From: an uncultured Actinomycetes bacterium
Lineage (GTDB): Bacteria; Actinomycetota; Actinomycetes; Nanopelagicales; Nanopelagicaceae
Direction: 5' to 3'
DNA length: 64,000 nucleotides
Assembly: GCA_937888825.1 (NCBI GenBank)
Contig: CALBFE010000016.1
Location: 1-64,000 of the forward strand
Shown here: in pieces, positions 17,637 through 28,007 of the stretch
Layout: each line of letters starts with the position of its first letter
Position numbering within the stretch: position 1 is the first letter of the stretch
Notes under the pieces: model-generated
Databases searched by the model: none
Told to the model about the DNA's origin: nothing
What the model saw: the letters and a program-made list of their open reading frames with translations, nothing else
Made by a program: the position numbers and the translations under genes

Positions 17637-19799
17637 ATGGATACTTTGATTGCACCAGTTATAAGTGCGCTCAAAGAGCACCATGCAACGAATAACTTTG
17701 ATGATGTTGAACGCGCTTTTATTGTTGCTGAAAGGGCACACGATGGGCAACTTCGAAAGTCTGGTGATGCATACATAACTCACCCAGTTGCTGTTGCCAA
17801 TATTTTGGCCGAGCTAGGGCTGACCTCTGAAGCAATTATTGCTGCGCTTTTGCATGACACTGTAGAAGACACTGCGTACTCATTAAAAGAACTACGCCGT
17901 GACTTTGGCGATGAGATTGCTGGTTTAGTAGATGGCGTGACAAAGCTAGACAAGCTCACCTATGGTCCAACGGCTGAAGCAGAGACTGTGCGCAAGATGG
18001 TTGTTGCCATGTCTAGAGATATTCGCGTCTTGGTTATCAAGCTAGCCGATCGACTACACAACGCTCGCACATGGAAATATGTGTCGCCAGAGAACGCTCA
18101 GCGCAAAGCCCGTGAGACGCTAGATATCTATGCACCTCTTGCTCACCGCTTAGGTATGAATGCGATGAAGTGGGAGTTAGAAGATCTCTCTTTTGAGGTA
18201 TTAGAGCCAAAAAAGTTTGAAGAGATTTCACGATTGGTTGCTGAGCGCTCACCTTCTCGCGATAAATTAACGCACGATGTAATCGAGATTGTTACACAAG
18301 ATTTAGATGCTGATGGAATCAAGGCAACTGTTACTGGGCGCCAAAAGCATTTCTTTTCGGTCTATCAAAAGATGGTGGTTCGCGGCCGTGAGTTCAATGA
18401 CATCTATGACTTAGTTGGAATCCGGGTATTAGTGGAAGATGTCCGTGATTGCTACGCAGTTCTAGGCGCAATCCACGCTAGATGGAGTCCAGTTCCTGGT
18501 CGATTTAAAGATTACATCGCTATGCCCAAGTTCAACTTGTATCAATCACTTCACACAACTGTGATTGGACCAACTGGTAAAGCTTTTGAAATCCAGATTC
18601 GAACATTGGACATGCACTCACGTGCTGAGTTTGGTATCGCAGCGCACTGGAAATATAAGCAAGGTCCTGAAAACAATGAGACCTCTCCAGAAATGCTCTG
18701 GCTGCGACAGTTGCATGAGTGGCAGAAAGAAACTGAGGATCCATCTGAGTTTCTAGAAGCTCTGCGCTTTGATTTAGGAACACCAGAGGTTTTCGTTTTC
18801 ACACCAAAGGGAAGCGTTATTGCTCTTCCAGGTGGTTCAACTCCGGTGGACTTTGCCTTCTCTGTCCATACTGATGTTGGTATTCGTTGCGCCGGTGCAA
18901 AAGTAAATGGACGCCTTGTTCCACTGGAATCACGGTTAAATAATGGTGATGTAGTTGAAATTGTTACTAACAAGGGTGAACACGCAGGACCAAGTCGAGA
19001 TTGGCTCAATTTCGTTAAAAGTCCTCGCGCTCGTTCAAAAATTAGAGCCTGGTTTAGCAAGGAACGGCGCGAAGAAGCAGTTGATGCAGGACGTGAATCT
19101 ATTGCCCGCCAGATGCGAAAAGCGGGGCTTCCGCTGCAAAAGATTTTTGCAGGTCACTCTCTTCTTGAACTAGCACATGAACTTCGCTATCCAGATATTG
19201 ATGCGTTGTATTCAGCGGTAGGGGATGGCCATGTTTCAGCGGCCTCAATTATTGACAAGCTTGTTGTATCAATGGGCGCCGAGGATTCTCATCCAGAACC
19301 AACGATGGATACTTTCCCTTCGCGTGCTCCAACTACAAGACGCTCTAGCAATGCCATCGATGTTGAAGGCACAGATGATGTATTAGTGAAATTAGCACGC
19401 TGCTGCACCCCTGTTCCAGGTGATGCAATTATTGGATTTATCACTAAAGGCAGTGGAGTCTCTATTCACAGGAATGACTGCATTAATGCAGATGATTTAG
19501 TGCGAAACCAAAGCGATCGTATTGTTAATGTTTCTTGGCGTTTGGGTGCAGCTAGCGTTTTCTTAGTAAATATCCAAGTCGAAGCTTTAGATCGTGCTTC
19601 TTTATTAGCAGATGTGACACGTACGCTCTCAGATCAACAGGTCAATATTCTTAGTGCTGCAGTGAGCACATCTAAGGATCGCACAGCAATCTCACGTTTC
19701 ACATTTGAAATGGCAGATGCAACACATTTAGATGCGGTGCTGGCAGCGGTAAGACATATTGAAGGTGTTTACGATGTTTATCGCACTACCAACAATTAA
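17637..19799 (+). CDS. rel: bifunctional (p)ppGpp synthetase/hydrolase
   Basis: Makes and degrades the stringent-response alarmone. The N-terminal HD hydrolase domain has HDTVEDT and is apparently active; the synthetase domain has the KHFFSVYQKM and DLVGIRVLV motifs; then a TGS domain (VFVFTPKGSVIALPGGSTPVDF region), a conserved-cysteine region (RCCTPVPGD) and a C-terminal ACT domain. 720 residues, the usual long Rel. Its TAA stop shares bases with the stop of the convergent DUF349 gene (TTAA). Confidence 0.96.
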   Translation: MDTLIAPVISALKEHHATNNFDDVERAFIVAERAHDGQLRKSGDAYITHPVAVANILAELGLTSEAIIAALLHDTVEDTAYSLKELRRDFGDEIAGLVDGVTKLDKLTYGPTAEAETVRKMVVAMSRDIRVLVIKLADRLHNARTWKYVSPENAQRKARETLDIYAPLAHRLGMNAMKWELEDLSFEVLEPKKFEEISRLVAERSPSRDKLTHDVIEIVTQDLDADGIKATVTGRQKHFFSVYQKMVVRGREFNDIYDLVGIRVLVEDVRDCYAVLGAIHARWSPVPGRFKDYIAMPKFNLYQSLHTTVIGPTGKAFEIQIRTLDMHSRAEFGIAAHWKYKQGPENNETSPEMLWLRQLHEWQKETEDPSEFLEALRFDLGTPEVFVFTPKGSVIALPGGSTPVDFAFSVHTDVGIRCAGAKVNGRLVPLESRLNNGDVVEIVTNKGEHAGPSRDWLNFVKSPRARSKIRAWFSKERREEAVDAGRESIARQMRKAGLPLQKIFAGHSLLELAHELRYPDIDALYSAVGDGHVSAASIIDKLVVSMGAEDSHPEPTMDTFPSRAPTTRRSSNAIDVEGTDDVLVKLARCCTPVPGDAIIGFITKGSGVSIHRNDCINADDLVRNQSDRIVNVSWRLGAASVFLVNIQVEALDRASLLADVTRTLSDQQVNILSAAVSTSKDRTAISRFTFEMADATHLDAVLAAVRHIEGVYDVYRTTNN

Positions 19800-21094
19800 T
19801 TAAATTCAGCTAAACCTTTTTGAGCTTCTTCTAGCCAGACCTTACGAGCTGCAGCAGACTCTCGAGCCTCTGTTGCCTTTTTAACATTTCCAGCAGTTTC
19901 TGATTTAGCAGCAACCTTTTCGTAGTTTTCGATTGATTCAGTCAATTGCTTAACAACCTCTACCGCGCGTGCCTTGGCAGCAGGATCTGTTTTGCGCCAG
20001 ATTTCAGCTTCAGATTCCTTGAAGATACTCTCTACAGCCTGAACGCGGGCATCAAGGGATGCGCGCTTGTCGCGGTGAGTCATACCAATCTTACTCCAGG
20101 CGTTCAAATGATCGCGCAGAGTCTTTTTGGCCTCATCTAAGTTAGTAATAGGTAGAAGTGCCTCGATCTGCACAACTAACTCTTCGCGCTTTATAAGGTT
20201 TGCAGCCATAGTTGTGTCGCGCTTTTCTAGATCAGCGTTCTTAGCGCTGAAGAATTGATCTTGTGCGGCCTTGAATCTCGCCCACATCTTTGCGTCATCA
20301 CTTGGTTTCCCACGTCCAGCAGCTTTCCAAGCATCCATAAGAGCTTTGAAACGCTTAGCAGTTGGCACCCACTCAGTTGATGTTGTTAATTTTTCTGCTT
20401 CCTCAATGATTAGCCTCTTGGCATCGACAACAACCTTTTGAACAGATTCAAGGGCAGCAAAATGTGTGCGACGACGCTTATCAAATTTATTGCGAGATGA
20501 TGAGAAACGCTTCCAAAGATCTGCATCTGCCTTCTTATCTAGTCGAGGGGCAGATTTCCATTCATCAAGGAGAACCTTGAGCCGGTCACCAGTTACTTTC
20601 CAGCTATCAGATAGAGCAAGGCTTTCGGCCTCTGCAACAATCTTTTCCTTCTCAACAAGAATCTGTTCGCGGCGAGCAGACTTAGCTGCGATCTCTGCTG
20701 CCTTCTTAGCTTCATAGGCTTCGCGATGTCCTTCAATGAGTGGCTCAATCTGTTCAACTGATGCAGCAAGAGCCTCGAGATCACCAACACCGTTTAATTC
20801 TTTTACTTGCTCGCGCAGTTTCTTCACTGCTGCATAGGCATCTGATGGAACGAGTGCTCCACTTTTAATACGGGCTGCAAGGAGTGCAACTTCAGCTGCA
20901 AGGAGTTCAAATTTTCGAACAAAGTACGCCAGAGCTTCTTCGGCAGTCTTACCAGGATACGAACCCACTGCTATTTCACCGGAAGAGGTGCGAACAAAGA
21001 CTGTTCCATCTTCGGCCACTCGGCCAAAGGCTGAAGGATCTCCGATTAATGCTGATGCTGCACTTGCATGTGGTGTTGGATTGAATTCGCTCAT
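19796..21094 (-). CDS. DUF349 domain protein, coiled-coil rich
   Basis: 432-residue, highly charged, mostly helical protein with several DUF349 repeats; the repeat core W..T..RLK.L...WK and LWKRF/MWARF can be seen at least three times in the middle of the chain. The function of this family is not established. A good ribosome binding site GAAAGGGA precedes the start. Upstream is an inverted repeat GTTCT-N5-AGAAC that may overlap its promoter. Convergent with rel, sharing a TTAA stop overlap. Confidence 0.85.
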   Translation of the reverse strand: MSEFNPTPHASAASALIGDPSAFGRVAEDGTVFVRTSSGEIAVGSYPGKTAEEALAYFVRKFELLAAEVALLAARIKSGALVPSDAYAAVKKLREQVKELNGVGDLEALAASVEQIEPLIEGHREAYEAKKAAEIAAKSARREQILVEKEKIVAEAESLALSDSWKVTGDRLKVLLDEWKSAPRLDKKADADLWKRFSSSRNKFDKRRRTHFAALESVQKVVVDAKRLIIEEAEKLTTSTEWVPTAKRFKALMDAWKAAGRGKPSDDAKMWARFKAAQDQFFSAKNADLEKRDTTMAANLIKREELVVQIEALLPITNLDEAKKTLRDHLNAWSKIGMTHRDKRASLDARVQAVESIFKESEAEIWRKTDPAAKARAVEVVKQLTESIENYEKVAAKSETAGNVKKATEARESAAARKVWLEEAQKGLAEFN

Positions 21095-21117
21095 GGTGTG
21101 TTCCCTTTCAGCGCGTT

Positions 21118-21132
21118 GTTCTGATTTAGAAC
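21118..21132. repeat. inverted repeat GTTCT-N5-AGAAC upstream of the DUF349 gene
   Basis: Perfect 5-bp dyad with a 5-nt spacer, 24-38 nt upstream of the DUF349 start. It is where a -10 element would be, so it could be an operator. No known site matched with confidence; the half-sites are inverted relative to the actinobacterial LexA box. Confidence 0.35.
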
Positions 21133-21147
21133 GTCGCTATCAGTGTG

Positions 21148-21181
21148 CGTGCTCACTCAAGGCGCACCTTGGATGAGCGTG
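21148..21181. repeat. long stem-loop between divergent DUF349 and MBL genes
   Basis: Stem of about 14 pairs with one mismatch (including a few G-T pairs) and loop CGCA; the core is GCTCA-C-TCAAGG / CCTTGG-A-TGAGC. There is no T tract on either side, so it is not a normal terminator, and divergent genes need none here. Confidence 0.6.
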
Positions 21182-21230
21182 AATCGTGCGGAGGTAAAAG
21201 GTACCCTGTCCAGGTGTGTGAGCGTCAATC
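21175..21230 (+). repeat. direct repeat GAGCGTSAATC, two copies
   Basis: Copies at 21175-21185 and 21220-21230 differ at one base; a further GAGCG is at 21242-21246. CGCTC at 21230-21234 can pair with the GAGCG on either side. Confidence 0.5.
21202..21207 (+). promoter_or_regulatory. -10 box upstream of the MBL-hisS genes
   Basis: TACCCT, then 6 nt, then GTG 21214, which opens a nine-codon reading frame ending at 21243. Transcription starting here would run through the GAGCG/CGCTC structures to the MBL gene. Confidence 0.4.
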
Positions 21231-21266
21231 GCTCCTATTTTGAGCGTGGGTGAAAGGGTGAAATCG

Positions 21267-21929
21267 ATGCTGGTTGACTCATTTGCTGCCCCTATGTATG
21301 CCACTAACTGCTGGGTCATAGCTGCAAAGGCTGGCAGTGAGTGCGTTGTTATCGATCCAGGCATGCCCGATGTTTCACAGCAGTTGGATGAGATTCTAAA
21401 GAAGCACTCTCTCAAGCCTGTTGCAGTCATTGCTACGCATGGCCATCTCGACCACACCTTCTCTATTCAACCTGTTGCAGATGGATATTCCATCCCTGCC
21501 TATATTCACTCACTTGATCGCATCGCTCTTGCGTACCCAGAGCGATATTTGAGCCCAGAATTTGCAGCGACATTATCGGCTTTCGACTTTGCCGAACCTG
21601 GGGATGTAAGAGAATTGCGCAATGAGGAAGTTGTGGAGCTGGTGGGCATGAAATTTAAAGCCATCCACGCACCTGGTCACACACCAGGCTCTTTGATTTT
21701 TGTAGTCGATGATGAACTATTAGTCAGCGGCGATGTTCTCTTTGCTGGTTCGATAGGTCGCACTGATCTACCCGGTGGATCAGCCGAGGCGATGGAGCAA
21801 ACTTTGCGCAAAAAGATTATGCCTATGTCAGATCACTTGCGAGTGCTACCTGGGCACTATGGCGAAAGCACCTTGGGGGCAGAGAAGAAGAGCAATCCTT
21901 ATTTAATTGCTCTCAAAGGTCGCTACTAA
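21267..21929 (+). CDS. MBL-fold metallo-hydrolase (glyoxalase II-like)
   Basis: Metallo-beta-lactamase fold hydrolase of 220 residues. Metal ligands: [10 protein letters not shown] (HxHxDH), [25 protein letters not shown] and the final PGHYGEST. This is the hydroxyacylglutathione hydrolase-like family found just before hisS in actinobacteria (Rv2581c in M. tuberculosis); substrate unknown. ATG 21267 is chosen because GAAAGGG lies 8 nt upstream; earlier TTG or GTG starts in frame lack this. The stop overlaps hisS (TAATG). Confidence 0.88.
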   Translation: MLVDSFAAPMYATNCWVIAAKAGSECVVIDPGMPDVSQQLDEILKKHSLKPVAVIATHGHLDHTFSIQPVADGYSIPAYIHSLDRIALAYPERYLSPEFAATLSAFDFAEPGDVRELRNEEVVELVGMKFKAIHAPGHTPGSLIFVVDDELLVSGDVLFAGSIGRTDLPGGSAEAMEQTLRKKIMPMSDHLRVLPGHYGESTLGAEKKSNPYLIALKGRY

Positions 21930-23179
21930 TGGCCGAACAAAAGATACAAGCGCCTAAAGGCGTGAGTGAATATGTTCCACCACGCTCTGCCGCTTTTGAA
22001 TTTGTTCGCGAATCATTAATTGAGCCAGCGCGTAAGGCGGGTTATCAATTAATTGAACTACCAGTCTTTGAAGATACTGAACTCTTTACACGCGGTGTTG
22101 GCGAATCAACCGATGTTGTTTCAAAAGAGATGTATACATTCCAAGATCGCGGAAATCGCTCAATCACATTGCGTCCGGAAGGAACTGCAGGTGTGATGCG
22201 CGCAGTTATTGAACATGGATTAGATCGCGGTCAACTGCCAGCCAAGCTTTGGTATTCAGGTCAGTTCTTTCGTGCAGAGCGACCACAAGCCGGGCGATAT
22301 CGCCAGTTCTATCAAGTGGGTATTGAAGCTATTGGATTAGATGATGCAGCTATTGACGCTGAAGTAATTGCCATTGCAGATGCTGGTTTCAAATCAATCG
22401 GTTTAACTAAATATCGATTAGAGATAACTTCATTGGGAGATGCTCAATCACGAGCTGCGCACCGAGTTGACCTAGTGAAATTTATTTCTAGCATGAGCTT
22501 GGATGAGGCAACAAGTGCGCGGGCAGCCCTGAACCCACTTCGTCTCTTCGATGACAAGCGTGCTGAGATAAAAGAAGCGATGGCCAAGGCGCCCTTATTA
22601 GCTGATTATTTGAATGAGAGTTCACGTGCACACTTTGAGCAAGTCAAGAAATATCTGGACGTCTTAGGTATTTCTTACATACTCAATCCACGCATGGTGC
22701 GCGGTCTGGATTACTACACCGGCACTACTTTTGAATTTGTGCATGAACTTCTAGGTGCCCAATCTGGAATTGGTGGGGGAGGTCGCTATGACGGTCTTAT
22801 GGCAGAATTAGGTGGACAAGCCTTATCTGGAATTGGTTTTGGTTTAGGTGTTGATAGAGCCCTGCTCGCTGCAGAGGCCGAGGGCGTAATTAATGAAAAT
22901 TCTTTTGCATCAGATTTATTCATTATTCCATTGGGTGAAGCAGCAAAAGAGATGGCGATGAGAATCGCTGGTGAACTGCGAGCTGCGGGAAAGAGCGTTG
23001 AAATTGCTTTCGGAGATCGAGCCTTGAAGGGTGCTATGAAAGGCGCGGATAAAAGCGGTGCACGCTATGTCATCGTTTTGGGGGATTCAGAGATTTCTAG
23101 CACAACGGTGGAGCTAAAAGAGATGAAAACTGGCGCCACTTCATCAGTTAAGATTGCCTCATTAATCAAGGCAATTTAA
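21929..23179 (+). CDS. hisS: histidyl-tRNA synthetase
   Basis: Class II synthetase charging tRNA-His. Motif 2 region [19 protein letters not shown], histidine-specific [14 protein letters not shown], motif 3 [12 protein letters not shown], and a C-terminal anticodon-binding domain. 416 residues. Translationally coupled to the MBL gene by a one-base overlap. Confidence 0.97.
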   Translation: MAEQKIQAPKGVSEYVPPRSAAFEFVRESLIEPARKAGYQLIELPVFEDTELFTRGVGESTDVVSKEMYTFQDRGNRSITLRPEGTAGVMRAVIEHGLDRGQLPAKLWYSGQFFRAERPQAGRYRQFYQVGIEAIGLDDAAIDAEVIAIADAGFKSIGLTKYRLEITSLGDAQSRAAHRVDLVKFISSMSLDEATSARAALNPLRLFDDKRAEIKEAMAKAPLLADYLNESSRAHFEQVKKYLDVLGISYILNPRMVRGLDYYTGTTFEFVHELLGAQSGIGGGGRYDGLMAELGGQALSGIGFGLGVDRALLAAEAEGVINENSFASDLFIIPLGEAAKEMAMRIAGELRAAGKSVEIAFGDRALKGAMKGADKSGARYVIVLGDSEISSTTVELKEMKTGATSSVKIASLIKAI

Positions 23180-23202
23180 CTATAGGGATGTAGAACGCAA
23201 CC

Positions 23203-24954
23203 ATGTTAAGAACTCACGACGCAGGCTCATTGCGCAAGGCCGATGCAGGAACAATCGTAACTTTGGCTGGTTGGGTTTCACGCCGTCGCGATCACGGTGG
23301 GGTTGCCTTTATTGATCTGCGCGATGCATCAGGTTCAGTTCAGGTAGTTATTCGCGATGAAAAGATTGCTGGATCCTTGCGTGCTGAATGGTGCTTGCTC
23401 ATCACTGGTGAAGTCTTAGCTAGACCTGCTGGAAATGAAAATACAAATATTCCGACCGGTGAAATTGAAATTATGGGTGACACCGTTGTTGTTTTGAGTG
23501 AATCTGCGGCGTTGCCGTTTCCAGTTGATTCAGGAAATGATTCAGATATCAGCGAAGAAGTGCGCCTGAAGTATCGTTACCTTGATCTACGTCGCGAGAA
23601 GCCAGCGGCAAATCTGCGTTTGCGTTCAAAGGTGACTTCAGTAATCCGTAGAGTGATGGAAGATGAAGCGTTCCTTGAGATTGAAACGCCATATTTAACG
23701 CGCTCAACACCAGAAGGTGCCCGTGACTTCTTGGTTCCAGTGCGTCTGCAACCAGGTAGTTGGTATGCATTGCCTCAATCACCGCAGCTTTTTAAGCAGC
23801 TATTGATGGTGGCTGGAATGGAAAAGTATTACCAAATCGCACGATGTTTTCGCGATGAGGACTTTAGAGCAGATCGCCAACCTGAGTTCACGCAGCTTGA
23901 TATCGAAATGTCATTTATTGATCAAGAGGACATTTTGGCTGTTGCCGAAAAAATTGTTGCGAAAATTTGGAGAGAAGCAGTTAATTACACAATTCCACTG
24001 CCATTACAGCGCATGACGTATGCAGATGCGATGTCTCGATATGGCTCAGATAAGCCAGATCTACGTTTTGGATATGAATTAAGTGAGCACACGCAGTATT
24101 TTGCACAAACAACATTTAGAGTTTTCCAAGCACCCTACGTTGGAAGCGTTGTTATGCCAGGGGGAGCAACTTCACCTCGACGTGAACTAGATGCATGGCA
24201 AGACTGGGCCAAGGCGCGCGGTGCTAAGGGTCTTGCATACATCTTGGTAAATGAAGATGGAACTTTAGGCGGACCTGTTGCAAAAAATCTTTCAGAACAA
24301 GAAGCAGCAGGAATTTCAGCAGCAGCTGGAGCAAAGGCCGGAGATGCAATCTTCTTTGCTGCAGGTGAGCGCACTGCATCGTTGAATTTATTAGGTGCGG
24401 TTCGTTTAGAGATTGGTAAGCGTTGCAATTTGATTCCTGCAGATAGGTGGGAATTCTTGTGGGTTGTTGATGCTCCAATGTTTGAACCAACAGATAACGG
24501 TGGCTGGACTGCTGTTCACCACCCATTTACTGGACCTAAGCCAGAGTTTGCAAAGAGTTTTGCTAAGGATCCGGCATCAGCTCTTGCCTATGCCTATGAC
24601 ATTGTTTTGAATGGAACCGAGCTGGGTGGTGGATCAATTCGTATCCATGATCGTCAAATTCAAAAAGATGTTTTTAACGTTATTGGTTTAAGTGATGAAG
24701 AAGCGCAAAGTAAATTCGGTTTCCTATTAGAAGCCTTCAACTACGGACCACCTCCACATGGTGGAATTGCATTGGGTCTTGATCGCGTGTGTGCTTTGCT
24801 CACTGGTTCAGATTCGATCCGTGAAGTTATTGCATTTCCTAAGACTGCAAGCGGTGGAGACCCATTAACTGGTGCTCCAACTCCTATTACTACGGCGCAA
24901 CGCAAGGAGAGCGGTATTGATGGCGCTCCTAAAGCAGCGCCTCAGGTAGGCTAA
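23203..24954 (+). CDS. aspS: aspartyl-tRNA synthetase
   Basis: Class IIb synthetase. N-terminal OB anticodon domain with [19 protein letters not shown], catalytic core with motif 2 [19 protein letters not shown], the bacterial GAD insertion, and motif 3 [14 protein letters not shown]. 583 residues. The last codons Val-Gly-stop (GTAGGCTAA) also form the -10 box of the next gene. Whether it also makes Asp-tRNA-Asn depends on gatCAB outside the window. Confidence 0.97.
   Translation: MLRTHDAGSLRKADAGTIVTLAGWVSRRRDHGGVAFIDLRDASGSVQVVIRDEKIAGSLRAEWCLLITGEVLARPAGNENTNIPTGEIEIMGDTVVVLSESAALPFPVDSGNDSDISEEVRLKYRYLDLRREKPAANLRLRSKVTSVIRRVMEDEAFLEIETPYLTRSTPEGARDFLVPVRLQPGSWYALPQSPQLFKQLLMVAGMEKYYQIARCFRDEDFRADRQPEFTQLDIEMSFIDQEDILAVAEKIVAKIWREAVNYTIPLPLQRMTYADAMSRYGSDKPDLRFGYELSEHTQYFAQTTFRVFQAPYVGSVVMPGGATSPRRELDAWQDWAKARGAKGLAYILVNEDGTLGGPVAKNLSEQEAAGISAAAGAKAGDAIFFAAGERTASLNLLGAVRLEIGKRCNLIPADRWEFLWVVDAPMFEPTDNGGWTAVHHPFTGPKPEFAKSFAKDPASALAYAYDIVLNGTELGGGSIRIHDRQIQKDVFNVIGLSDEEAQSKFGFLLEAFNYGPPPHGGIALGLDRVCALLTGSDSIREVIAFPKTASGGDPLTGAPTPITTAQRKESGIDGAPKAAPQVG
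24947..24952 (+). promoter_or_regulatory. -10 box of a leaderless promoter for the DUF948 gene
   Basis: TAGGCT, then 6 nt, then ATG 24959. It sits inside the end of aspS. Confidence 0.5.
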
Positions 24955-24958
24955 GAAC

Positions 24959-25318
24959 ATGGGTCCAGGTGGAATTGCAACAATAATTGCTAGTTGTGCG
25001 CTGATGGTTATTGCCATCGCAGTTGCCTACGTGATTATTCGTCTCGGTCGTTTTATTGATGAGGCTAAAGCTTCTCTCAAACTAATCACCGATGAAACTG
25101 CACCGTTAATCGATGAAGTTCACACCACGGTTACTTTGGTCAACGGACCACTCAAGAGCATTAATCGCATTACTAAAAATGCTGAAGATTTCTCTGACAA
25201 AGTAAATGAAGCGACCACCTCATTCATGAGCAAAAATGGCTCAGCTGTTAAGGTTGCCGGAGCTTTGCTTTCTGCTGCATCGATGAAGAAATCTCGATCT
25301 AAGAAGAAGGCTGAGTGA
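24959..25318 (+). CDS. DUF948 membrane protein
   Basis: 119 residues with one N-terminal membrane helix (IATIIASCALMVIAIAVAYVII) followed by a helical, coiled-coil-like segment (DETAPLIDEVHTTVTLVN, typical of DUF948) and a very basic tail. Small proteins like this precede alaS in many actinobacteria. No function is known. First gene of the alaS-ruvX-mltG-aroE run. Confidence 0.82.
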   Translation: MGPGGIATIIASCALMVIAIAVAYVIIRLGRFIDEAKASLKLITDETAPLIDEVHTTVTLVNGPLKSINRITKNAEDFSDKVNEATTSFMSKNGSAVKVAGALLSAASMKKSRSKKKAE

Positions 25319-25327
25319 TCCTCACAA

Positions 25328-28000
25328 GTGGAATCCGCCGAGATCCGTTCGCGCTGGCTGCGCTTCTTTGAATCAGATAACCGTCAGGGGTTAACTCACA
25401 CCGTCGTTCCTTCGGCATCTTTGATTGCTGATGATCCCAATCTTTTGCTTGTTAATGCGGGAATGGTTCCTTTTAAGCCATATTTCCTCGGTGAAATTAC
25501 TCCGCCCTACAAGCGCGCAACTTCAGTTCAAAAGTGTGTTCGCACATTAGATATCGATGAAGTTGGCAAGACAACCCGGCACGCCTCTTTTTTCCAGATG
25601 TGCGGAAACTTCTCCTTTGGTGATTACTTCAAAGAGGGTGCGATCGCACTTGCGTGGGAGCTACTGACTCGTCCCATTAATGATGGTGGTTATGGTTTTG
25701 CAGAAGATCGTTTATGGGTCACGGTTTATCTAGATGATGACGAAGCTGCAGATATTTGGCATACGAAGGTGGGTGTGCCAAAAGAGCGCATCCAACGTCG
25801 TGATATGGAAGATAACTTTTGGTCAATGGGTGTTCCAGGACCATGTGGTCCGTGTTCTGAGATTTATTATGATCGCGGCCCTACATATGGCGCAGAAGGC
25901 GGGCCTATTGCAGATGAAAACCGTTACATGGAAGTCTGGAACTTGGTGTTCATGCAAAATGAGCGCGGAGTTGGTTCAGGCAAAAACGATTTTCCTATTC
26001 TTGGAGAACTTCCAGCAAAGAGTATTGATACTGGTTTAGGACTTGAACGCATGGCCGCTCTATTGCAAGGCGTTGAGAACATTTACGAAATTGATACAAC
26101 GATGCAGATTCTGACTAAGGCTTCACAACTCACTGGAGTCAAGTATGGATCTTCAGAGAAATCAGATATCTCACTGCGCATCATTGCCGATCATGCTCGC
26201 ACGTCAGCAATGCTCATCGGTGATGGCGTAACACCTGGAAATGAAGGTCGTGGCTATGTTTTGCGTCGCATGATGCGTCGCACCATTCGTAACATGCGCT
26301 TACTTGGATCTATGGATCCCATCATGTCTGAGCTCACCGTGGCAGCGATTGGTGCAATGGGAGCTCAGTATCCAGAGTTAGTGACTGATTCAAAGCGCAT
26401 CCTTTCAGTGAGCGTTTCGGAAGAAGAAAGTTTCTTGCAAACTCTAAAGAGCGGAACACAGATTTTCGATGTGGCAAGTGCAGCGTTGAAGAAAAGCAAA
26501 AGCGCAGTCCTTCCCGGAGAAGATGCCTTCAAACTCCATGACACGTATGGATTTCCTTTTGATCTCACTCTTGAAATGGCGCGTGAAGAGGGTCTAGAAG
26601 TAGATGAAGAGGGTTTCAGACGTTTAATGAAGGAACAAAAGGATCGCGCTAAAGCCGACTCTAAAGCGAAAAAGAGTGGGCACACAGATCTCTCTGTTTA
26701 TCGCCAAGTGGCAGATAAGAACGGTAAATCAGAGTTCATTGGGTATTCACATCTAACAAGTGAAGCCAAAGTGACTGCTGTTTTAGTTGATGGAAATTTA
26801 GTTGGCTCAGCTGGCGCCGATGAAGATGTTGAGATTGTTCTAGATCGCACACCTTTCTATGCTGAAGGTGGTGGCCAGTTAGCAGATGGTGGGACGATTA
26901 CTTTGGCTAACGGTGCTGTAGTTGAAATTGACGATGTGCAAACTCCAGTCCCTGGCGTCTTCGTTCACCGTGGTCGCGTTCTCTCCGGTTCGCTTGAAAG
27001 TGGTTCTCAAGGACAAGCAGCTATCGATGTTGAACGCCGAGACGCAATTTCTCGTGCTCACACTGCAACACATATGGTGCATAAAGCTTTCCGCGAATTT
27101 TTGGGTGAAACAGCCACACAGGCAGGCTCTGAGAACTCACCAGGAAGATTCCGTTTCGACTTCCCTGCAACAGGGGCAGTTCCTGCATCTGTTCTCAATG
27201 ATGTTGAATCTCGTGTTAATACTTTGCTATTAGATAATTTAGAAGTGAGCGCGGAAGTGATGTCACAAGAGGCTGCAAAGAAACTTGGCGCAATGGCACT
27301 CTTTGGCGAAAAGTACGGTGATCAAGTACGTGTTGTGAGCGTCGGTGACTGGGCCCGCGAACTCTGCGGTGGAACACACGTATCTCGCTCTGGTCAGTTA
27401 GGTGTTGTTAAACTCTTGAGTGAATCATCAATAGGTGCGGGAGTCCGCCGGGTTGAGGCTCTTGTGGGAGTTGACGCTTATAAGTTTTTGGCTCGCGAAC
27501 ACATCTTGCTGAACTCTCTTACAGAGATTATCAAGGGTGCTCGAGTTGAAGAGCTTCCAGAGCGCATTAATGGACTGGTTAACTCTATGAAAGAGATTGA
27601 AAAAGAGTTAAGTGTGCTGCGATCGGCCCAGGCTCTTTCACAAGTGGGAGAGATTGCCAAGAGTGCGGAGGTTATTAATGGAACAACAGTTATTACATCT
27701 GTTCTAGGTGATGGTATTTCTGGAGAGGATTTGAGAAGGATAGCTTTGGAATTGCGTTCAAAGGCGGCAAACAGCGTTGTTGCACTCATCAGTATTAACG
27801 ATTCAAAGCCGGTATTGGTTGTGGCGGCCAGTGATGCTGCTCGCGCTGGTGGCGCTAAGGCCGGAGCGTTAGTAAAGATTGGTTCAACGGTATTAGGTGG
27901 TGGCGGAGGCGGCAAAGATGACTTCGCCCAAGGCGGGGGAACAGATGCGGCTAAATCAGTTGAAGCATTAGCCGCAATTTCGCAAGCCCTCGTTGGATAA
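25328..28000 (+). CDS. alaS: alanyl-tRNA synthetase
   Basis: Full-length 890-residue class II synthetase. Catalytic core opens with [20 protein letters not shown] and contains the motif 2 segment [18 protein letters not shown]; the editing domain has the zinc ligands HTATHMVH and [13 protein letters not shown]; the C-terminal domain ends in the Gly-rich [19 protein letters not shown] start, 9 nt after the DUF948 gene. Confidence 0.97.
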   Translation: MESAEIRSRWLRFFESDNRQGLTHTVVPSASLIADDPNLLLVNAGMVPFKPYFLGEITPPYKRATSVQKCVRTLDIDEVGKTTRHASFFQMCGNFSFGDYFKEGAIALAWELLTRPINDGGYGFAEDRLWVTVYLDDDEAADIWHTKVGVPKERIQRRDMEDNFWSMGVPGPCGPCSEIYYDRGPTYGAEGGPIADENRYMEVWNLVFMQNERGVGSGKNDFPILGELPAKSIDTGLGLERMAALLQGVENIYEIDTTMQILTKASQLTGVKYGSSEKSDISLRIIADHARTSAMLIGDGVTPGNEGRGYVLRRMMRRTIRNMRLLGSMDPIMSELTVAAIGAMGAQYPELVTDSKRILSVSVSEEESFLQTLKSGTQIFDVASAALKKSKSAVLPGEDAFKLHDTYGFPFDLTLEMAREEGLEVDEEGFRRLMKEQKDRAKADSKAKKSGHTDLSVYRQVADKNGKSEFIGYSHLTSEAKVTAVLVDGNLVGSAGADEDVEIVLDRTPFYAEGGGQLADGGTITLANGAVVEIDDVQTPVPGVFVHRGRVLSGSLESGSQGQAAIDVERRDAISRAHTATHMVHKAFREFLGETATQAGSENSPGRFRFDFPATGAVPASVLNDVESRVNTLLLDNLEVSAEVMSQEAAKKLGAMALFGEKYGDQVRVVSVGDWARELCGGTHVSRSGQLGVVKLLSESSIGAGVRRVEALVGVDAYKFLAREHILLNSLTEIIKGARVEELPERINGLVNSMKEIEKELSVLRSAQALSQVGEIAKSAEVINGTTVITSVLGDGISGEDLRRIALELRSKAANSVVALISINDSKPVLVVAASDAARAGGAKAGALVKIGSTVLGGGGGGKDDFAQGGGTDAAKSVEALAAISQALVG

Positions 28001-28001
28001 T
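27996..28001 (+). promoter_or_regulatory. possible -10 box of an internal leaderless promoter for ruvX
   Basis: GATAAT, then 6 nt, then ATG 28008. It overlaps the alaS stop region. Confidence 0.35.
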
Positions 28002-28007
28002 TACTCC

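Noticed and set aside
18551..19060. 169-codon open frame on the minus strand
   Set aside because: Antisense to the Rel coding region; no motif, no start signal.
21214..21243. Histidine leader peptide for hisS attenuation
   Set aside because: The nine-codon frame has no histidine codons, so a classic his-type attenuator is not supported; only a general structured-leader idea is kept.
27478..27915. 145-codon open frame on the minus strand
   Set aside because: Antisense to the C-terminal part of alaS; opens with a proline run mirrored from the Gly-rich tail.
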